Positions 39,950-48,613 of a stretch of DNA of 64,000 nucleotides are shown piece after piece (positions within the stretch are counted from its first letter, which is position 1; the number at the start of each line of letters is the position of its first letter). Below the pieces are notes generated by a model, which searched no databases, was not told where the DNA came from, and was given only the letters and a program-made list of their open reading frames with translations. The DNA is from Streptomyces sp. NBC_00289. Its GTDB lineage: Bacteria > Actinomycetota > Actinomycetes > Streptomycetales > Streptomycetaceae. The DNA lies in contig NZ_CP108046.1 of NCBI RefSeq assembly GCF_041435115.1, positions 5,642,001-5,706,000 of the forward strand. The letters run 5' to 3'. The translations under genes were made by a program, and so were the position numbers.

Positions 39950-41416
39950 CTACATCCGGCTCAGGGACGCCGCCGCGAACAGCACGTCCCTGATCGCCTC
40001 CCGGTCGCCCAACTGCCCCGCCGCCGCCTCCGCGGGAGACACGTGGCCCGCCGCCAGGCGGCAGAACTCCACGCCGTCGAGCGCCACATGGGCCACCTCG
40101 CGGTCCGCGGAGCCCAGCGCCGCCGGGGAGTCCAGCGGGATCAGCCACTCGCCGCCGCCGGAGCCCTCGATCTCCAGCCGCAGGCTGCGGCCCGGCTCGC
40201 CCGCCGGGACGAGATGCCTGCCCTGGCCGGGCGCGGAGAGTCCGCCCCGCCGGCGTGCGGCCAGTACCAGGGGCAGCATGCGGGCCGCGAGATCGATCAT
40301 GCGGTGCAGGTGGCGCGCCGAGGGCGGCTCGTACGGGTAGTCCACCGCCTCGGCGATGTCCTCCGCGTGCACCCAGCACTCGAACGCGCGGTCCAGCATC
40401 GCGTCGTGCAGCGGCAGCTCGAAGTCGCCGTAGGCGACCGGCAGTTTCCCGGCGCCCCCGCCGGTGAAGGAGACCGTGCGCACGATGTCGTGGCTCTGTT
40501 CCCGCCAGGGCGCCCGCACGGAACGGGTGGGCGGGAAGTGGGAGGCGCGCCAGTACGCCTCGGTGCGGGCGGCCGGGGTCGGCGCGTCCGCCGGTACCTC
40601 GCCCAGCGGGTCGTCGAGGCCCAGCGTGACGGCGACCAGGCCGTCGACCGTGAGCAGGTGCGCGATGACCCCGGCGACGGTCGTACGGCGGCTCGTCGCG
40701 GTGTCCGCCTCGAACCAGCGCAGCCGTACCGGGGCGTGCCACTCGGCGTCCCCTATGTCCTGGAGCAGCGCGTCGAGGCGCGCGGTCTCGGCGTCGTAGG
40801 GGCCGGCCCAGTCGGGCACCGGGATGCGGGGCGGGCGCCGGTCGAGGCAGCCCTGGAGGACGCGGGTGCGCAGGGCGGGGTCCAGGTCGAGGCTCTCGGG
40901 CGGGTGCAGCAGCCCGACCGCCTCGCGCAGCCGCAGCGCCTCGTCGGCGCAGGGGCCGCAGCCGCCGAGGTGCTCCTCGACGGCCGCCGTCTCCTCCGGC
41001 GCGCAGGCGGCCAGCGCCCATGCCCCGAGGAGCGACTTCAGGACATGATGCTCCAGGACGAGCGGGGCGGACCGCGGCGTCAGGTCCGCCGGTCCACGCA
41101 GGTTCCCCAGCCCACCCAGGTCGCCCAGCGACCCCGAGTCCTCCGGCGCGGACAGCGCGGGCAGCGCCCGTCCGCCGTCCTCGACCGAGGCGCGGGGCAT
41201 GGGGATGCGCGGAGACCGGCCGGGATCCCGGCCACCACCGACCGGACCGTCGTGATCTCCCGGGCCACCGGGGGCGTCGGGCCCGGCGGGACCGTCGTGC
41301 GGCTCGTCCGGCACCTCGTACGAGGCGCTGTGACGTTCGTCGTCCTTGTCGTCCTTGTCGTCGCGGTCGAATCCCTCGTGATCGTCGTCCGACGCGAACG
41401 GGCTGGTGTCGCTCAC
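39950..41416 (-). CDS. zinc-finger anti-sigma factor fused to a mycothiol maleylpyruvate isomerase-like domain
   Basis: The 488-residue protein has a long acidic, disordered N terminus. A ZAS zinc finger at about 135-155 (CAPEETAAVEEHLGGCGPC, the H-x3-C-x2-C pattern) is the anti-sigma signature. A DinB/MDMPI-type domain follows at about 200-390 (TTVAGVIAHLLTVDGLVAVT, ECWVHAEDIAEAVD) with likely metal-binding His. Its GTG overlaps the TGA of the sigma gene, so the two are made together. The zinc finger presumably holds the sigma factor; the second domain could sense thiol or mycothiol state. No membrane helix. Confidence 0.8.
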   Translation of the reverse strand: MSDTSPFASDDDHEGFDRDDKDDKDDERHSASYEVPDEPHDGPAGPDAPGGPGDHDGPVGGGRDPGRSPRIPMPRASVEDGGRALPALSAPEDSGSLGDLGGLGNLRGPADLTPRSAPLVLEHHVLKSLLGAWALAACAPEETAAVEEHLGGCGPCADEALRLREAVGLLHPPESLDLDPALRTRVLQGCLDRRPPRIPVPDWAGPYDAETARLDALLQDIGDAEWHAPVRLRWFEADTATSRRTTVAGVIAHLLTVDGLVAVTLGLDDPLGEVPADAPTPAARTEAYWRASHFPPTRSVRAPWREQSHDIVRTVSFTGGGAGKLPVAYGDFELPLHDAMLDRAFECWVHAEDIAEAVDYPYEPPSARHLHRMIDLAARMLPLVLAARRRGGLSAPGQGRHLVPAGEPGRSLRLEIEGSGGGEWLIPLDSPAALGSADREVAHVALDGVEFCRLAAGHVSPAEAAAGQLGDREAIRDVLFAAASLSRM

Positions 41417-41994
41417 GCCGCACCTCCGTATCCGGGCGGTGTTCCTGGCGCTCCGGCGTCGTGGGCGGTGGACAGCAGCTGGAGACCCAGGCGCAGGCGG
41501 CGGCGGGCCTCGTCCTCGGTGACGCCGAGGTCGGCGGCGGTCTGGCGGTAGTCGCGCCGCTGGAAGTAGGCCAGCTCGAGGGCGGCGCGCAACGGCGCGG
41601 GCATGGACTGGACGATGTAGTCGGCGCGGGCGGCGACCGAGGCGTGACGCACCTTGCGCTCCAGTTCCTCGGTGGAGTCGTGTCCCGCCTGGGCCAGCGC
41701 GGCGGTCTCGGTGGCGCGCAGCCGCTGCACCGCCAGCCGGTGGGTCAGCGTGGCGACCCAGGAGCGCAGGGGGCCCTGCCTGGGGTCGTAGGCGTCGGGG
41801 TGTTCCCAGACGTGGATGAAGACGTCACGGGTGATGCCGTCGGCGGCCCGCTCGTCGCCGAGCACGCGGTGGGCGAGGCCGTGCACCAGGGAGGCGAAAC
41901 GGTCGTAGAGCTCGCCCAGGGCGGCCGCCTCACCGCGTGCGAGCCGCTGCTGCATCTTGCGGTCCCAGCGGGGCGGTGCGTCCCTCTTCGCCAT
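41413..41994 (-). CDS. ECF-type sigma factor
   Basis: The 193-residue protein has sigma region 2 (ALGELYDRFASLVHGLAHRV, ADGITRDVFIHVWEHPDAYD) and region 4 (MPAPLRAALELAYFQRRDYR, QTAADLGVTEDEARRRLRLG), and no region 3, as in ECF factors. GAGGGGGCCGC before the ATG is a good ribosome-binding site. Its partner anti-sigma gene overlaps by four bases downstream. It is divergent from the STAS gene. Target promoters are unknown. Confidence 0.93.
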   Translation of the reverse strand: MAKRDAPPRWDRKMQQRLARGEAAALGELYDRFASLVHGLAHRVLGDERAADGITRDVFIHVWEHPDAYDPRQGPLRSWVATLTHRLAVQRLRATETAALAQAGHDSTEELERKVRHASVAARADYIVQSMPAPLRAALELAYFQRRDYRQTAADLGVTEDEARRRLRLGLQLLSTAHDAGAPGTPPGYGGAA

Positions 41995-42313
41995 GCGGCC
42001 CCCTCACCCTGCCTGCGTCCCAGCCAAGACTGCGTCCACGGTCTCCTCGAATGTAGTCGGCACGTCCGAGGTCGCACGCCCCTTTGTGGCAATGCGCGCC
42101 CCCTGCGCGGCCGAGGGTGATAGTGGGCCCTCGCCTCGGCGCCTACCCCTCTCCCTGGGGCTCAGACCCGATCGAACAGGATCGAAGGTGACTAGAACAA
42201 GCCCCTTTTGTTCGGTCGCCGTTTTTTCTGCCGTGTTTCCGGGAACGGCCGCTGGGCAGCCGCGCTGCAAGGAAGCGTAGGGACTGCTTCCGTTTTTTCC
42301 GGCGACGAAGGGC
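41995..42313. promoter_or_regulatory. divergent sigma / STAS control region
   Basis: This 319-bp gap is unusually T/A-rich near its centre. It holds an inverted repeat GAACAA-N7-TTGTTC (42195-42213) and a nearby direct repeat of GATCGAA. No gene is visible. It probably carries both promoters, possibly autoregulated by the ECF factor. Confidence 0.4.
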
Positions 42314-42694
42314 ATGGTGGTGGCGTTCAATGTGACGGACGGTGAGCAGGGCGACTGGGTCGTGCTGCGGGTGTCGGGCGAGCTGGATCTGGTGACGTCG
42401 CCGGTGCTGCGTCAGCGGGTGCACGACGCGGTGGCCGAGGGCCGCCACAGCCTCGTCCTCGATCTTTCCGAGGTGTTCTTCTGCGACTCCAGCGGCGTCG
42501 GCGTCCTCATCGCCGTCCGCCGCCTGATGCGCTCCTGCCAGGGCCGGCTGCGGCTGATCCTGCCCGCTCAGGGGGCGGTCGACGGCTCGCACGTCAACCG
42601 GGTGCTGGGCGCGCTGGGTGTCCGCCGGCTGTTCGACGTGTACGCCGATGTCGACGACGCCCTGCAGGAGGAGGCGGACCCCCTGTCGGCGTGA
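42314..42694 (+). CDS. STAS-domain anti-sigma factor antagonist
   Basis: The 126-residue STAS protein has GDWVVLRVSGELDLVTSPVL and the phospho-site loop VFFCDSSGVGVLI (Ser59/Ser60). This loop is phosphorylated by partner HATPase kinases and dephosphorylated by PP2C phosphatases to free a sigma factor. The product is cytosolic. A HATPase gene of the matching kind lies 6 kb away (49117). Pairing between them is only a possibility. Confidence 0.93.
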   Translation: MVVAFNVTDGEQGDWVVLRVSGELDLVTSPVLRQRVHDAVAEGRHSLVLDLSEVFFCDSSGVGVLIAVRRLMRSCQGRLRLILPAQGAVDGSHVNRVLGALGVRRLFDVYADVDDALQEEADPLSA

Positions 42695-42871
42695 GGCCGG
42701 TGCGCGGGGCATGCGTGGCGGGAGTGGTGTGAGCACGGTCGCTCCGCCACGCCGTTGTCCCGAAATTCCCCCGGTCTTGGCACAAGCGTCGTTTTCCGCT
42801 CCCGGACAGCCGTCGGCGTCGTACGCTCCGTGCCAGACGCACCCCACGTGACGTAAGGCGGCACGAAAGAC

Positions 42872-43384
42872 ATGGTCAGCAGCGAGTACGAGCGCAAGAT
42901 CGCCGCCCGGTTCGCCACCTTCGACCAGGACGGCAACGGCTACATCGACCGCGCCGACTTCAGCGTGGCGGCCAAGGCGCTGCTCGCGGAGTTCGGTACG
43001 GCGGCCCGGTCCGACAAGGGACAGGCCCTGTATGTCGGCGCGGAGGCGTTCTGGCAGGGCATGGCGGGAATAGCGGACCGGGACGGCGACCAGCGGATCA
43101 CCCGGGAGGAGTTCGTGAACGGCGCGGTCAAGCGCCTGCGCGACAACACGGACCGGTTCGCCGAGATCGCCCGCCCCTTCCTGCACGCGGCGCTCGCCGT
43201 CGCGGACGCGGACGGGGACGGCCGGGCCACCGTCGCGGACACCGTACGGGTGCTCACGGCCCTCGGCGCGAGTGAGGAGACCGCGCGGGAGGCGGCCGCC
43301 GTCCTCGACACGGACGCGGACGGCAAGGTCGGCGAGACGGAGGTCGTGACGGCGTTCGCCCGCTACTTCACGGTTCCCGAGTAG
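42872..43384 (+). CDS. EF-hand calcium-binding protein (calerythrin-like)
   Basis: The 170-residue cytosolic protein has four EF-hand loops: DQDGNGYID, DRDGDQRIT, DADGDGRAT and DTDADGKVG, spaced in two pairs. The third and fourth have Ala or Val at hydrophobic positions but keep the acidic ligands. This is the calerythrin/Cab family of actinomycetes, which buffer or sense Ca2+, sometimes linked to aerial growth. Its 3' end overlaps the convergent ligase gene by 17 bp. Confidence 0.93.
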   Translation: MVSSEYERKIAARFATFDQDGNGYIDRADFSVAAKALLAEFGTAARSDKGQALYVGAEAFWQGMAGIADRDGDQRITREEFVNGAVKRLRDNTDRFAEIARPFLHAALAVADADGDGRATVADTVRVLTALGASEETAREAAAVLDTDADGKVGETEVVTAFARYFTVPE

Positions 43385-44921
43385 CGGTTCGCGAGTCGGT
43401 TGCTGAGCCGGTCCCCGGGCCGGTCCCCGAATAGCGTTCGCGCAGCTTGTACTTGAGTACCTTCCGCAGGGTGTCGCCCCGCGGAAGGGCGTCCACCACC
43501 TCCAGCCGCTCCGGCAGCTTGTGCACGGCCAGCCCCGCGGCGCGCAGATACGAGGTCATCCCGTCCCGCGTCAGCTCCGCCGCCCCCGGCTCCCGTTCCA
43601 CCACCGCGCAGACCAGTTCCCCGCGCTCGGTGTCCGGCAGCCCGACGACGGCCACGTCGGCGACGGCGGGATGGCCGTGCAGCAGGTCCTCGATCTCCTT
43701 CGCCGAGATGTTCTCTCCCTTGCGGATGATCACGTCCTTGAGCCGGCCGGTCAGCACCAGGTGCCCGCTGTCGGTGAGGTGTCCGAGGTCGCCGGTGCGC
43801 AGGAACCCGTCCCCGTCGAAGGCCTCCGCGGTCTGCGCCGGGTCCAGGTAGCCCTGGCAGACGGCCTCTCCGCGCAGCCGCACCTCGCCGTCCACGATCC
43901 GTATCTCCATTCCCTCCGGCGGCCGTCCCTCGGTCGTCGCCAGGTTCTCGGCGCTGTCGTCCGGCGCGCCCATCGTGATCATCGGCACCTCGGTCATGCC
44001 GTATCCGTGGGTGAGCCGTACGCCCATCTCCCGTTCGACGCAGTGGTGGAGCTCCGGCGGCTTGGGTGCCCCGCCGCCCGCGAGCAGCCGGAGGGTCGGG
44101 ATCACCTTCGACTCCGGCCGTCTGCGCTGCTCGGCCAGGAACATCGAGTAGAACGCCGTCGACCCGCCCGCCACGGTGACTCCGTGCCTGCGGTAGCCGT
44201 CCAGCGAGGCAGGCAGCGAGAACTGCTCGAACAGCACCGCGGGAAAGCCGTACAGCAGCAGCATCACCGTGTAGTCGGGGCCGCCGATGTGGGCGTAGGG
44301 GAAGGCGATCGAGCCGACGTCGGCGGCCGTGGGGCGCAGTGCGTGCGCGAGGCAGGAGCCGCCCGCGATCAGTGAACGGTCCGTGTGCAGGACTCCCTTG
44401 GGGTCGGAGGTCGTGCCCGAGGTCCAGTAGATCCAGCGGACGGACGTGCCCTCGTCGGGCGGGGCGGGCAGCACCCGCGGATCTCCCTCGGGCAGCACGT
44501 CGTACGCCTCGAAGACGCCCTTCGCGCCCAGTCGCCGCGCCATCTCCGTGTGGTCGAAGCCCCGCCACAGGCCCGGCACCGCGAAGAACTCCGCCTTCGA
44601 CTCGCGCAGTACGAACCCGACCTCGCGGTCCCGGTGGAAGGGGATGACCGGGGTCTGGACGGCGCCGAGGCGGGCCAGCGCGAAGGACAGCAGCACCGTT
44701 TCGACGCGGGTGGGCAGCTGCCAGGCGACGACCGTGCCGGGGCGTACGCCCATGTCGTACAGCCCGGCCGCGACCCGCTCGGAGCGGTCGCGCAGCTCGC
44801 CGAAGCTCAGCGTGCGCTCGTCCTGGTGGAAGACGGGGTGGTCGGGGGTGAGGCCGGCGCGGCGGGTGACCAGTTCCCAGAGGGTGCGGGAGGAATCCAG
44901 GGCGTGAGCGGTGTCGTTCAT
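43368..44921 (-). CDS. acyl-CoA ligase (cyclohexanecarboxylate/benzoate-type AMP-forming)
   Basis: This 517-residue enzyme activates a carboxylic acid to its CoA thioester. Motifs are IYWTSGTTSDPKGVLHTD for the phosphate loop, THGYGMTEVPMI, FLRTGDLGHLTDSGHLVLTG, and the C-terminal Lys in LPRGDTLRKVLKYKL. The sequence is closest to cyclohexanecarboxylate-CoA ligases (AliA-like). ATG 44921 follows GAAGG. It is divergent from the amidohydrolase operon. A CTGACG-N3-CGTCAG operator lies 40 bp upstream of its start. The last 17 bp overlap the EF-hand gene. Confidence 0.9.
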   Translation of the reverse strand: MNDTAHALDSSRTLWELVTRRAGLTPDHPVFHQDERTLSFGELRDRSERVAAGLYDMGVRPGTVVAWQLPTRVETVLLSFALARLGAVQTPVIPFHRDREVGFVLRESKAEFFAVPGLWRGFDHTEMARRLGAKGVFEAYDVLPEGDPRVLPAPPDEGTSVRWIYWTSGTTSDPKGVLHTDRSLIAGGSCLAHALRPTAADVGSIAFPYAHIGGPDYTVMLLLYGFPAVLFEQFSLPASLDGYRRHGVTVAGGSTAFYSMFLAEQRRRPESKVIPTLRLLAGGGAPKPPELHHCVEREMGVRLTHGYGMTEVPMITMGAPDDSAENLATTEGRPPEGMEIRIVDGEVRLRGEAVCQGYLDPAQTAEAFDGDGFLRTGDLGHLTDSGHLVLTGRLKDVIIRKGENISAKEIEDLLHGHPAVADVAVVGLPDTERGELVCAVVEREPGAAELTRDGMTSYLRAAGLAVHKLPERLEVVDALPRGDTLRKVLKYKLRERYSGTGPGTGSATDSRTATREP

Positions 44922-44960
44922 GACGGGCACCTTCTTCTGCGGCTCGACTCGCTCGCTGAC

Positions 44961-44975
44961 CTGACGACACGTCAG
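44961..44975. promoter_or_regulatory. operator site 1, CTGACGACACGTCAG
   Basis: A perfect CTGACG-N3-CGTCAG palindrome, 40 bp upstream of the acyl-CoA ligase start. It is one of six related sites in the 44.9-60.8 kb region and would block ligase transcription when bound. Confidence 0.8.
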
Positions 44976-45049
44976 ATCGTGCCGAGAGCGTAGGGCTCGC
45001 CGCCTTGTCGGTCCAGGGGTCCGGGAGTAGCGTCCCTGTGGCGCGGTAT

Positions 45050-45064
45050 CTGACGGGCCATCAG
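45050..45064. promoter_or_regulatory. operator site 2, CTGACGGGCCATCAG
   Basis: The palindrome has one base changed in the right arm, but its outer flanks extend the symmetry (TATCTGA and TCAGATA, 45047-45067). It lies 26 bp upstream of the amidohydrolase ATG and 89 bp from site 1, so each divergent gene has its own copy. Confidence 0.75.
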
Positions 45065-45090
45065 ATATGTATCTCCGGCGGAGGGGACCC

Positions 45091-46284
45091 ATGACCGAAC
45101 TGCCCCGCATCATCAGCGTCGACGACCACGTGATCGAGCCCGCGCACCTCTTCGAGACGTGGCTGCCGAGGAAGTACCGGGAGCGCGGACCGCAACCCCT
45201 CACCGCGGGCATCGGCGAACTCGCCTACGTCGCGGGCAAGTACCAGATCACGATGGACCCGGACGGTCCGCCCACGGACTGGTGGATCTACGAGGACCTG
45301 AAGTTCCCGTACAAGCGCAACATCGCCGCCGTCGGCTTCGACCGCGACGAGATGACCCTGGAGGGGATCACGCGCGCCGAGATGCGGCGCGGCTGCTGGG
45401 ACCCGAAGGAACGCCTGGCCGACATGGACCTCAACCACGTCGAGGCCTCCCTGTGCTTCCCGACCTTCCCCCGCTTCTGCGGACAGACCTTCGCCGAGGC
45501 GCACGACAAGGAGGTCGCGCTGGCCTGCGTGCGCGCCTACAACGACTGGATGGTCGACGAGTGGTGCGGTGACAGTGGCGGGCGGCTGATCCCGCTGTGC
45601 CTGATCCCGCTGTGGGACGTGGAGCTCGCGGTCGCGGAGATCCGGCGCAACGCCGCGCGCGGGGTGAAGGCGGTGACCTTCTCCGAGATCCCCACCTACC
45701 TCGGCCTGCCCTCCATCCACTCGGGCTACTGGGACCCCTTCTTCGCGGTCTGCCAGGAGACCGGGACCGTGGTGAACATGCACATCGGGTCGTCCTCGCA
45801 GATGCCGGCCGCCTCCCCGGACGCGCCGCCCGCCGTCCAGGCCTCGCTCTCCTTCAACAACGCGATGGCCTCGATGATGGACTTCCTCTTCAGCGGCGTC
45901 CTCGTGAAGTTCCCGCGCCTCAAACTGGCCTACTCCGAGGGGCAGATGGGCTGGATCCCGTACGCCCTGGAGCGCGCCGACGACGTGTGGGAGGAGCACC
46001 GGGCGTGGGGCGGGGTCCGAGACACGATCCCTGAGCCGCCCTCCACGTACTACTACCGGCAGATGTTCTGCTGCTTCTTCCGCGACAAGCACGGCGTGGC
46101 CTCGCTGGACGTCGTCGGGCGCGACAACGCCACCTTCGAGACCGACTACCCGCACGTCGACTCGACCTTCCCGCACACCAAGGAGGTCGCCCTCGACCAT
46201 GTGAAGGGCCTCGACGACGAGACGGTCCACAAGCTGATGCGCGGCAACGCCATCCGCATGCTGGAACTCGACCTGGACGACTAG
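45091..46284 (+). CDS. amidohydrolase-family protein (ACMSD-like)
   Basis: The 397-residue protein belongs to the amidohydrolase-2 / ACMSD group of metal-dependent hydrolases and decarboxylases. It shows the N-terminal SVDDHVIEPAH, the DMDLNHVEASLCFPTFPRFC segment, the metal-ligand His in VVNMHIGSSS and the C-terminal Asp in FETDYPHVDSTFP. Such enzymes often sit in actinobacterial acyl-CoA gene sets. ATG 45091 follows CGGAGGGG. Its stop shares a base with the next gene's GTG, forming an operon with two acyl-CoA dehydrogenases. Substrate unknown. Confidence 0.87.
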   Translation: MTELPRIISVDDHVIEPAHLFETWLPRKYRERGPQPLTAGIGELAYVAGKYQITMDPDGPPTDWWIYEDLKFPYKRNIAAVGFDRDEMTLEGITRAEMRRGCWDPKERLADMDLNHVEASLCFPTFPRFCGQTFAEAHDKEVALACVRAYNDWMVDEWCGDSGGRLIPLCLIPLWDVELAVAEIRRNAARGVKAVTFSEIPTYLGLPSIHSGYWDPFFAVCQETGTVVNMHIGSSSQMPAASPDAPPAVQASLSFNNAMASMMDFLFSGVLVKFPRLKLAYSEGQMGWIPYALERADDVWEEHRAWGGVRDTIPEPPSTYYYRQMFCCFFRDKHGVASLDVVGRDNATFETDYPHVDSTFPHTKEVALDHVKGLDDETVHKLMRGNAIRMLELDLDD

Positions 46285-47456
46285 TGGACCTCGCCCACAC
46301 GCCCGAGGAGGAGGAGTTCCGCGTCCGGTTGCGGGAGTGGCTGGCCAAGGTGCTGCCCGCGCTCCCGCCGAAACCGTCCCCCGACGACTGGCCCGCGCGC
46401 CGGGCCTACGACCTCGGCTGGCAGAGGATGCTCCACGACGCGGGGTACGCCGGTCTGCACTGGCCCGTCGACGCGGGCGGCCGGGGAGCGACCCCCACCC
46501 AGCACCTGATCTTTCTCGAGGAGACCGAGAAGGCGGGCGCGCCCTACGTCGGGGCCAACTTCGTCGGACTGCTGCACGCCGGCCCGACCATCGCGGCCGA
46601 GGGCACCGCCGCGCAACGGGCCCGCTGGCTGCCGCCCGTCCTGCGCGGCGAGGAGGTCTGGTGCCAGGGCTTCAGTGAACCGGACGCCGGGAGCGACCTC
46701 GCGGCGCTGCGCACCCGCGCGCGCAGGGACGGCGACCACTACGTGGTCAACGGGTCCAAGATCTGGACCTCGCACGCCGAAGTCGCCGACTGGTGCGAAC
46801 TGCTGGTGCGCACCGATCCCGACGCCCCCAGACACCGCGGGATCACCTGGCTGGCCATGCCGATGGACGCGCCCGGCATCACCGTACGGCCGCTCAGGAC
46901 CCTGGCCGGCTCGGCGGAGTTCGCCGAGGTGTTCCTCGACGACGTCCGGGTGCCGGTGGCGAACCGGGTCGGGGACGAGAACGACGGCTGGCGCGTCACG
47001 ATGGTGACGCTCTCCTTCGAGCGCGGCACGGCCTTCGTGGGCGAGGTCGTGGCGTGCCGCCGGGTGCTGGCCGAACTCGCGGTCGCCGCACGGCAGAACG
47101 GCCACTGGGACGATCCGGTGCTCCGGCGGCGACTGGGCAGGCTGAACGCCGAGTTCCGGGCGCTGTGGCGGCTGACGCAGTGGAACGTGAGCGAGGCGGA
47201 GGCGAGCGGCGGAGGGACGGGCGGCGGAGGCGTGCCCGGGGTGGGCGGCTCGGTCTTCAAGCTGAGGTACTCGCACGCCCGGCAGGAGCTGTACGACGCC
47301 GCCGCCGACGTGCTCGGACCCGACTCCCTCGACCTCGACCGGCCGTGGGTGCTCGACCGGCTGTCCGCACTGTCGTACACCATCGCGGCCGGCACCTCGC
47401 AGATCCAGCGGAACATCGTGGCCGAGCGCATCCTCGGCCTGCCGAAGGGACGGTGA
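46284..47456 (+). CDS. acyl-CoA dehydrogenase, first of an adjacent pair
   Basis: The 390-residue FAD enzyme starts at a GTG that shares a base with the upstream TAG. The beta-domain motif WCQGFSEPDAGSDLA, the KIWTSHAEVADWCE strand and the C-terminal AAGTSQIQRNIVAERILGLP are complete. Residues about 300-315 hold a Gly-rich loop (GGGTGGGGVPGVGGS) that looks like local repeat expansion. It forms a pair with the next gene, as in heterodimeric FadE complexes of steroid and terpenoid catabolism in actinobacteria. Confidence 0.9.
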   Translation: MDLAHTPEEEEFRVRLREWLAKVLPALPPKPSPDDWPARRAYDLGWQRMLHDAGYAGLHWPVDAGGRGATPTQHLIFLEETEKAGAPYVGANFVGLLHAGPTIAAEGTAAQRARWLPPVLRGEEVWCQGFSEPDAGSDLAALRTRARRDGDHYVVNGSKIWTSHAEVADWCELLVRTDPDAPRHRGITWLAMPMDAPGITVRPLRTLAGSAEFAEVFLDDVRVPVANRVGDENDGWRVTMVTLSFERGTAFVGEVVACRRVLAELAVAARQNGHWDDPVLRRRLGRLNAEFRALWRLTQWNVSEAEASGGGTGGGGVPGVGGSVFKLRYSHARQELYDAAADVLGPDSLDLDRPWVLDRLSALSYTIAAGTSQIQRNIVAERILGLPKGR

Positions 47457-48613
47457 CGGCGAGGATGAGATTCCGGCTCACCGACGACCAGCGGGCACTG
47501 CGGGACGGCGTACGGGGACTGCTGGCCCGCCGTTTCGACGGCGCGGCGCTGCGGACCGCGGCCGACGCTCCCGGCCTGGACCGGTCACTGTGGCGGGAGC
47601 TCGGCGCGGCCGGGTTCTTCGCGCTGCGGCTGCCGGAGCGGGACGGCGGGGTCGGACTCGGACTGCCGGAGACGGTGTTGGCCTTCGAGGAGGCGGGACG
47701 GGTCCTGCTGCCCGGACCGCTGGTGGCCACACACCTCGCGGCGGGGAAGGTGGCGGGCGCGGCCGGCGGGGAGACGGTCGTGACGGCCGTCCTCGGCGGG
47801 CTGGTGGAGTGGCTGGCGGGGGCGGACGTCGTCCAGGGGGACGCGGAGGGAGCCGTACCACTGCGGTCGGTGGATCCGCTGACTCCGGTGCATCGGGTTC
47901 CTCGGGTTCCCAAGTTTTCGCGAAGGGTTGCCGAGGCGGCGGGGGTGCCGGTGCCGCCCGCGGTGGCCGATGGGGCGGACGCGGTGTCCCGAGCCGGGGC
48001 GGCGGCGACTGATGCCGGCGGGGTGTCCGGAGCCGGGGCGGCGGCGACTGATGCCGGCGGGGTGTCCGGAGCCTGGGCGGTGACCGGTGCCGACGGGGTG
48101 TCCGGAGCCGGGGCGGCGGTGACCGGTGCCGGCGGGGTGTCCGGTGCCGGCGGGGTGTCCGGAGCCGGCGGGGTGTCCGAAGTCGACGTGGTGACCGGTG
48201 TCGACCCCGTCGCCGTGCTCCTCACCGCCGCCGAGCAGTTGGGCACGGCCGGCCGCACCTGTGAGCTGGCGGTGCAACACGCCCGGACCCGGGAACAGTT
48301 CGGGCGGCCGATCGGGGCGTTCCAGGCCGTCAAGCACCTGTGCGCCGGGATGCTCGTACGGACGGAGGTGGCCCGTGCCGCCGTCTACGCGGCAGCCGTC
48401 ACCGTGGAGCCGGCGGACATCGCGGCGGCCCGGCTGCTGGCCGACGAGGCCGCCGTGCGCGGCGCCCGTGACTGCCTCCAGGTGCACGGCGGAATGGGGT
48501 TCACCTGGGAGTCCGAAGTGCATCTGCATCTGAAGCGGGCCTGGGTCCGGGCACGGCGTTGCGGTGCGGTCACGGAGAGTGAAGAGCTGCTCGCGGCCGA
48601 TCTGCTGGCGTGA
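47453..48613 (+). CDS. acyl-CoA dehydrogenase with coding minisatellite, second of pair
   Basis: The 386-residue protein begins MRFRLTDDQRALRDGVRGLL after a GTG or ATG start (47453 or 47465) and ends with the C-terminal domain VQHARTREQFGRPIGAFQAV and LQVHGGMGFTWESEVHLHLK. The middle is abnormal: residues about 179-241 are tandem 13-residue units such as SGAGAAATDAGGV, from 39-bp and 18-bp DNA repeats (47987-48175). They lie where the short beta domain of this subfamily joins the C-terminal helices. The paired gene upstream likely supplies the intact active site. Confidence 0.88.
   Translation: MTARMRFRLTDDQRALRDGVRGLLARRFDGAALRTAADAPGLDRSLWRELGAAGFFALRLPERDGGVGLGLPETVLAFEEAGRVLLPGPLVATHLAAGKVAGAAGGETVVTAVLGGLVEWLAGADVVQGDAEGAVPLRSVDPLTPVHRVPRVPKFSRRVAEAAGVPVPPAVADGADAVSRAGAAATDAGGVSGAGAAATDAGGVSGAWAVTGADGVSGAGAAVTGAGGVSGAGGVSGAGGVSEVDVVTGVDPVAVLLTAAEQLGTAGRTCELAVQHARTREQFGRPIGAFQAVKHLCAGMLVRTEVARAAVYAAAVTVEPADIAAARLLADEAAVRGARDCLQVHGGMGFTWESEVHLHLKRAWVRARRCGAVTESEELLAADLLA
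47987..48175 (+). repeat. in-frame 39-bp/18-bp tandem repeat inside acyl-CoA dehydrogenase
   Basis: Units of 39, 39, 36, 39, 18 and 18 bp, all starting TCC(G/C)G and ending GGGGTG. They encode SRAGAAATDAGGV, SGAGAAATDAGGV, SGAWAVTGADGV, SGAGAAVTGAGGV, SGAGGV and SGAGGV. All unit lengths are multiples of three, so copy changes keep the frame. Confidence 0.9.

Noticed and set aside
42230..42300. T-rich runs after GC stems that looked like a rho-independent terminator or riboswitch upstream of the STAS gene
   Set aside because: No stable stem directly precedes the T runs and no known riboswitch core is present; more likely promoter DNA.
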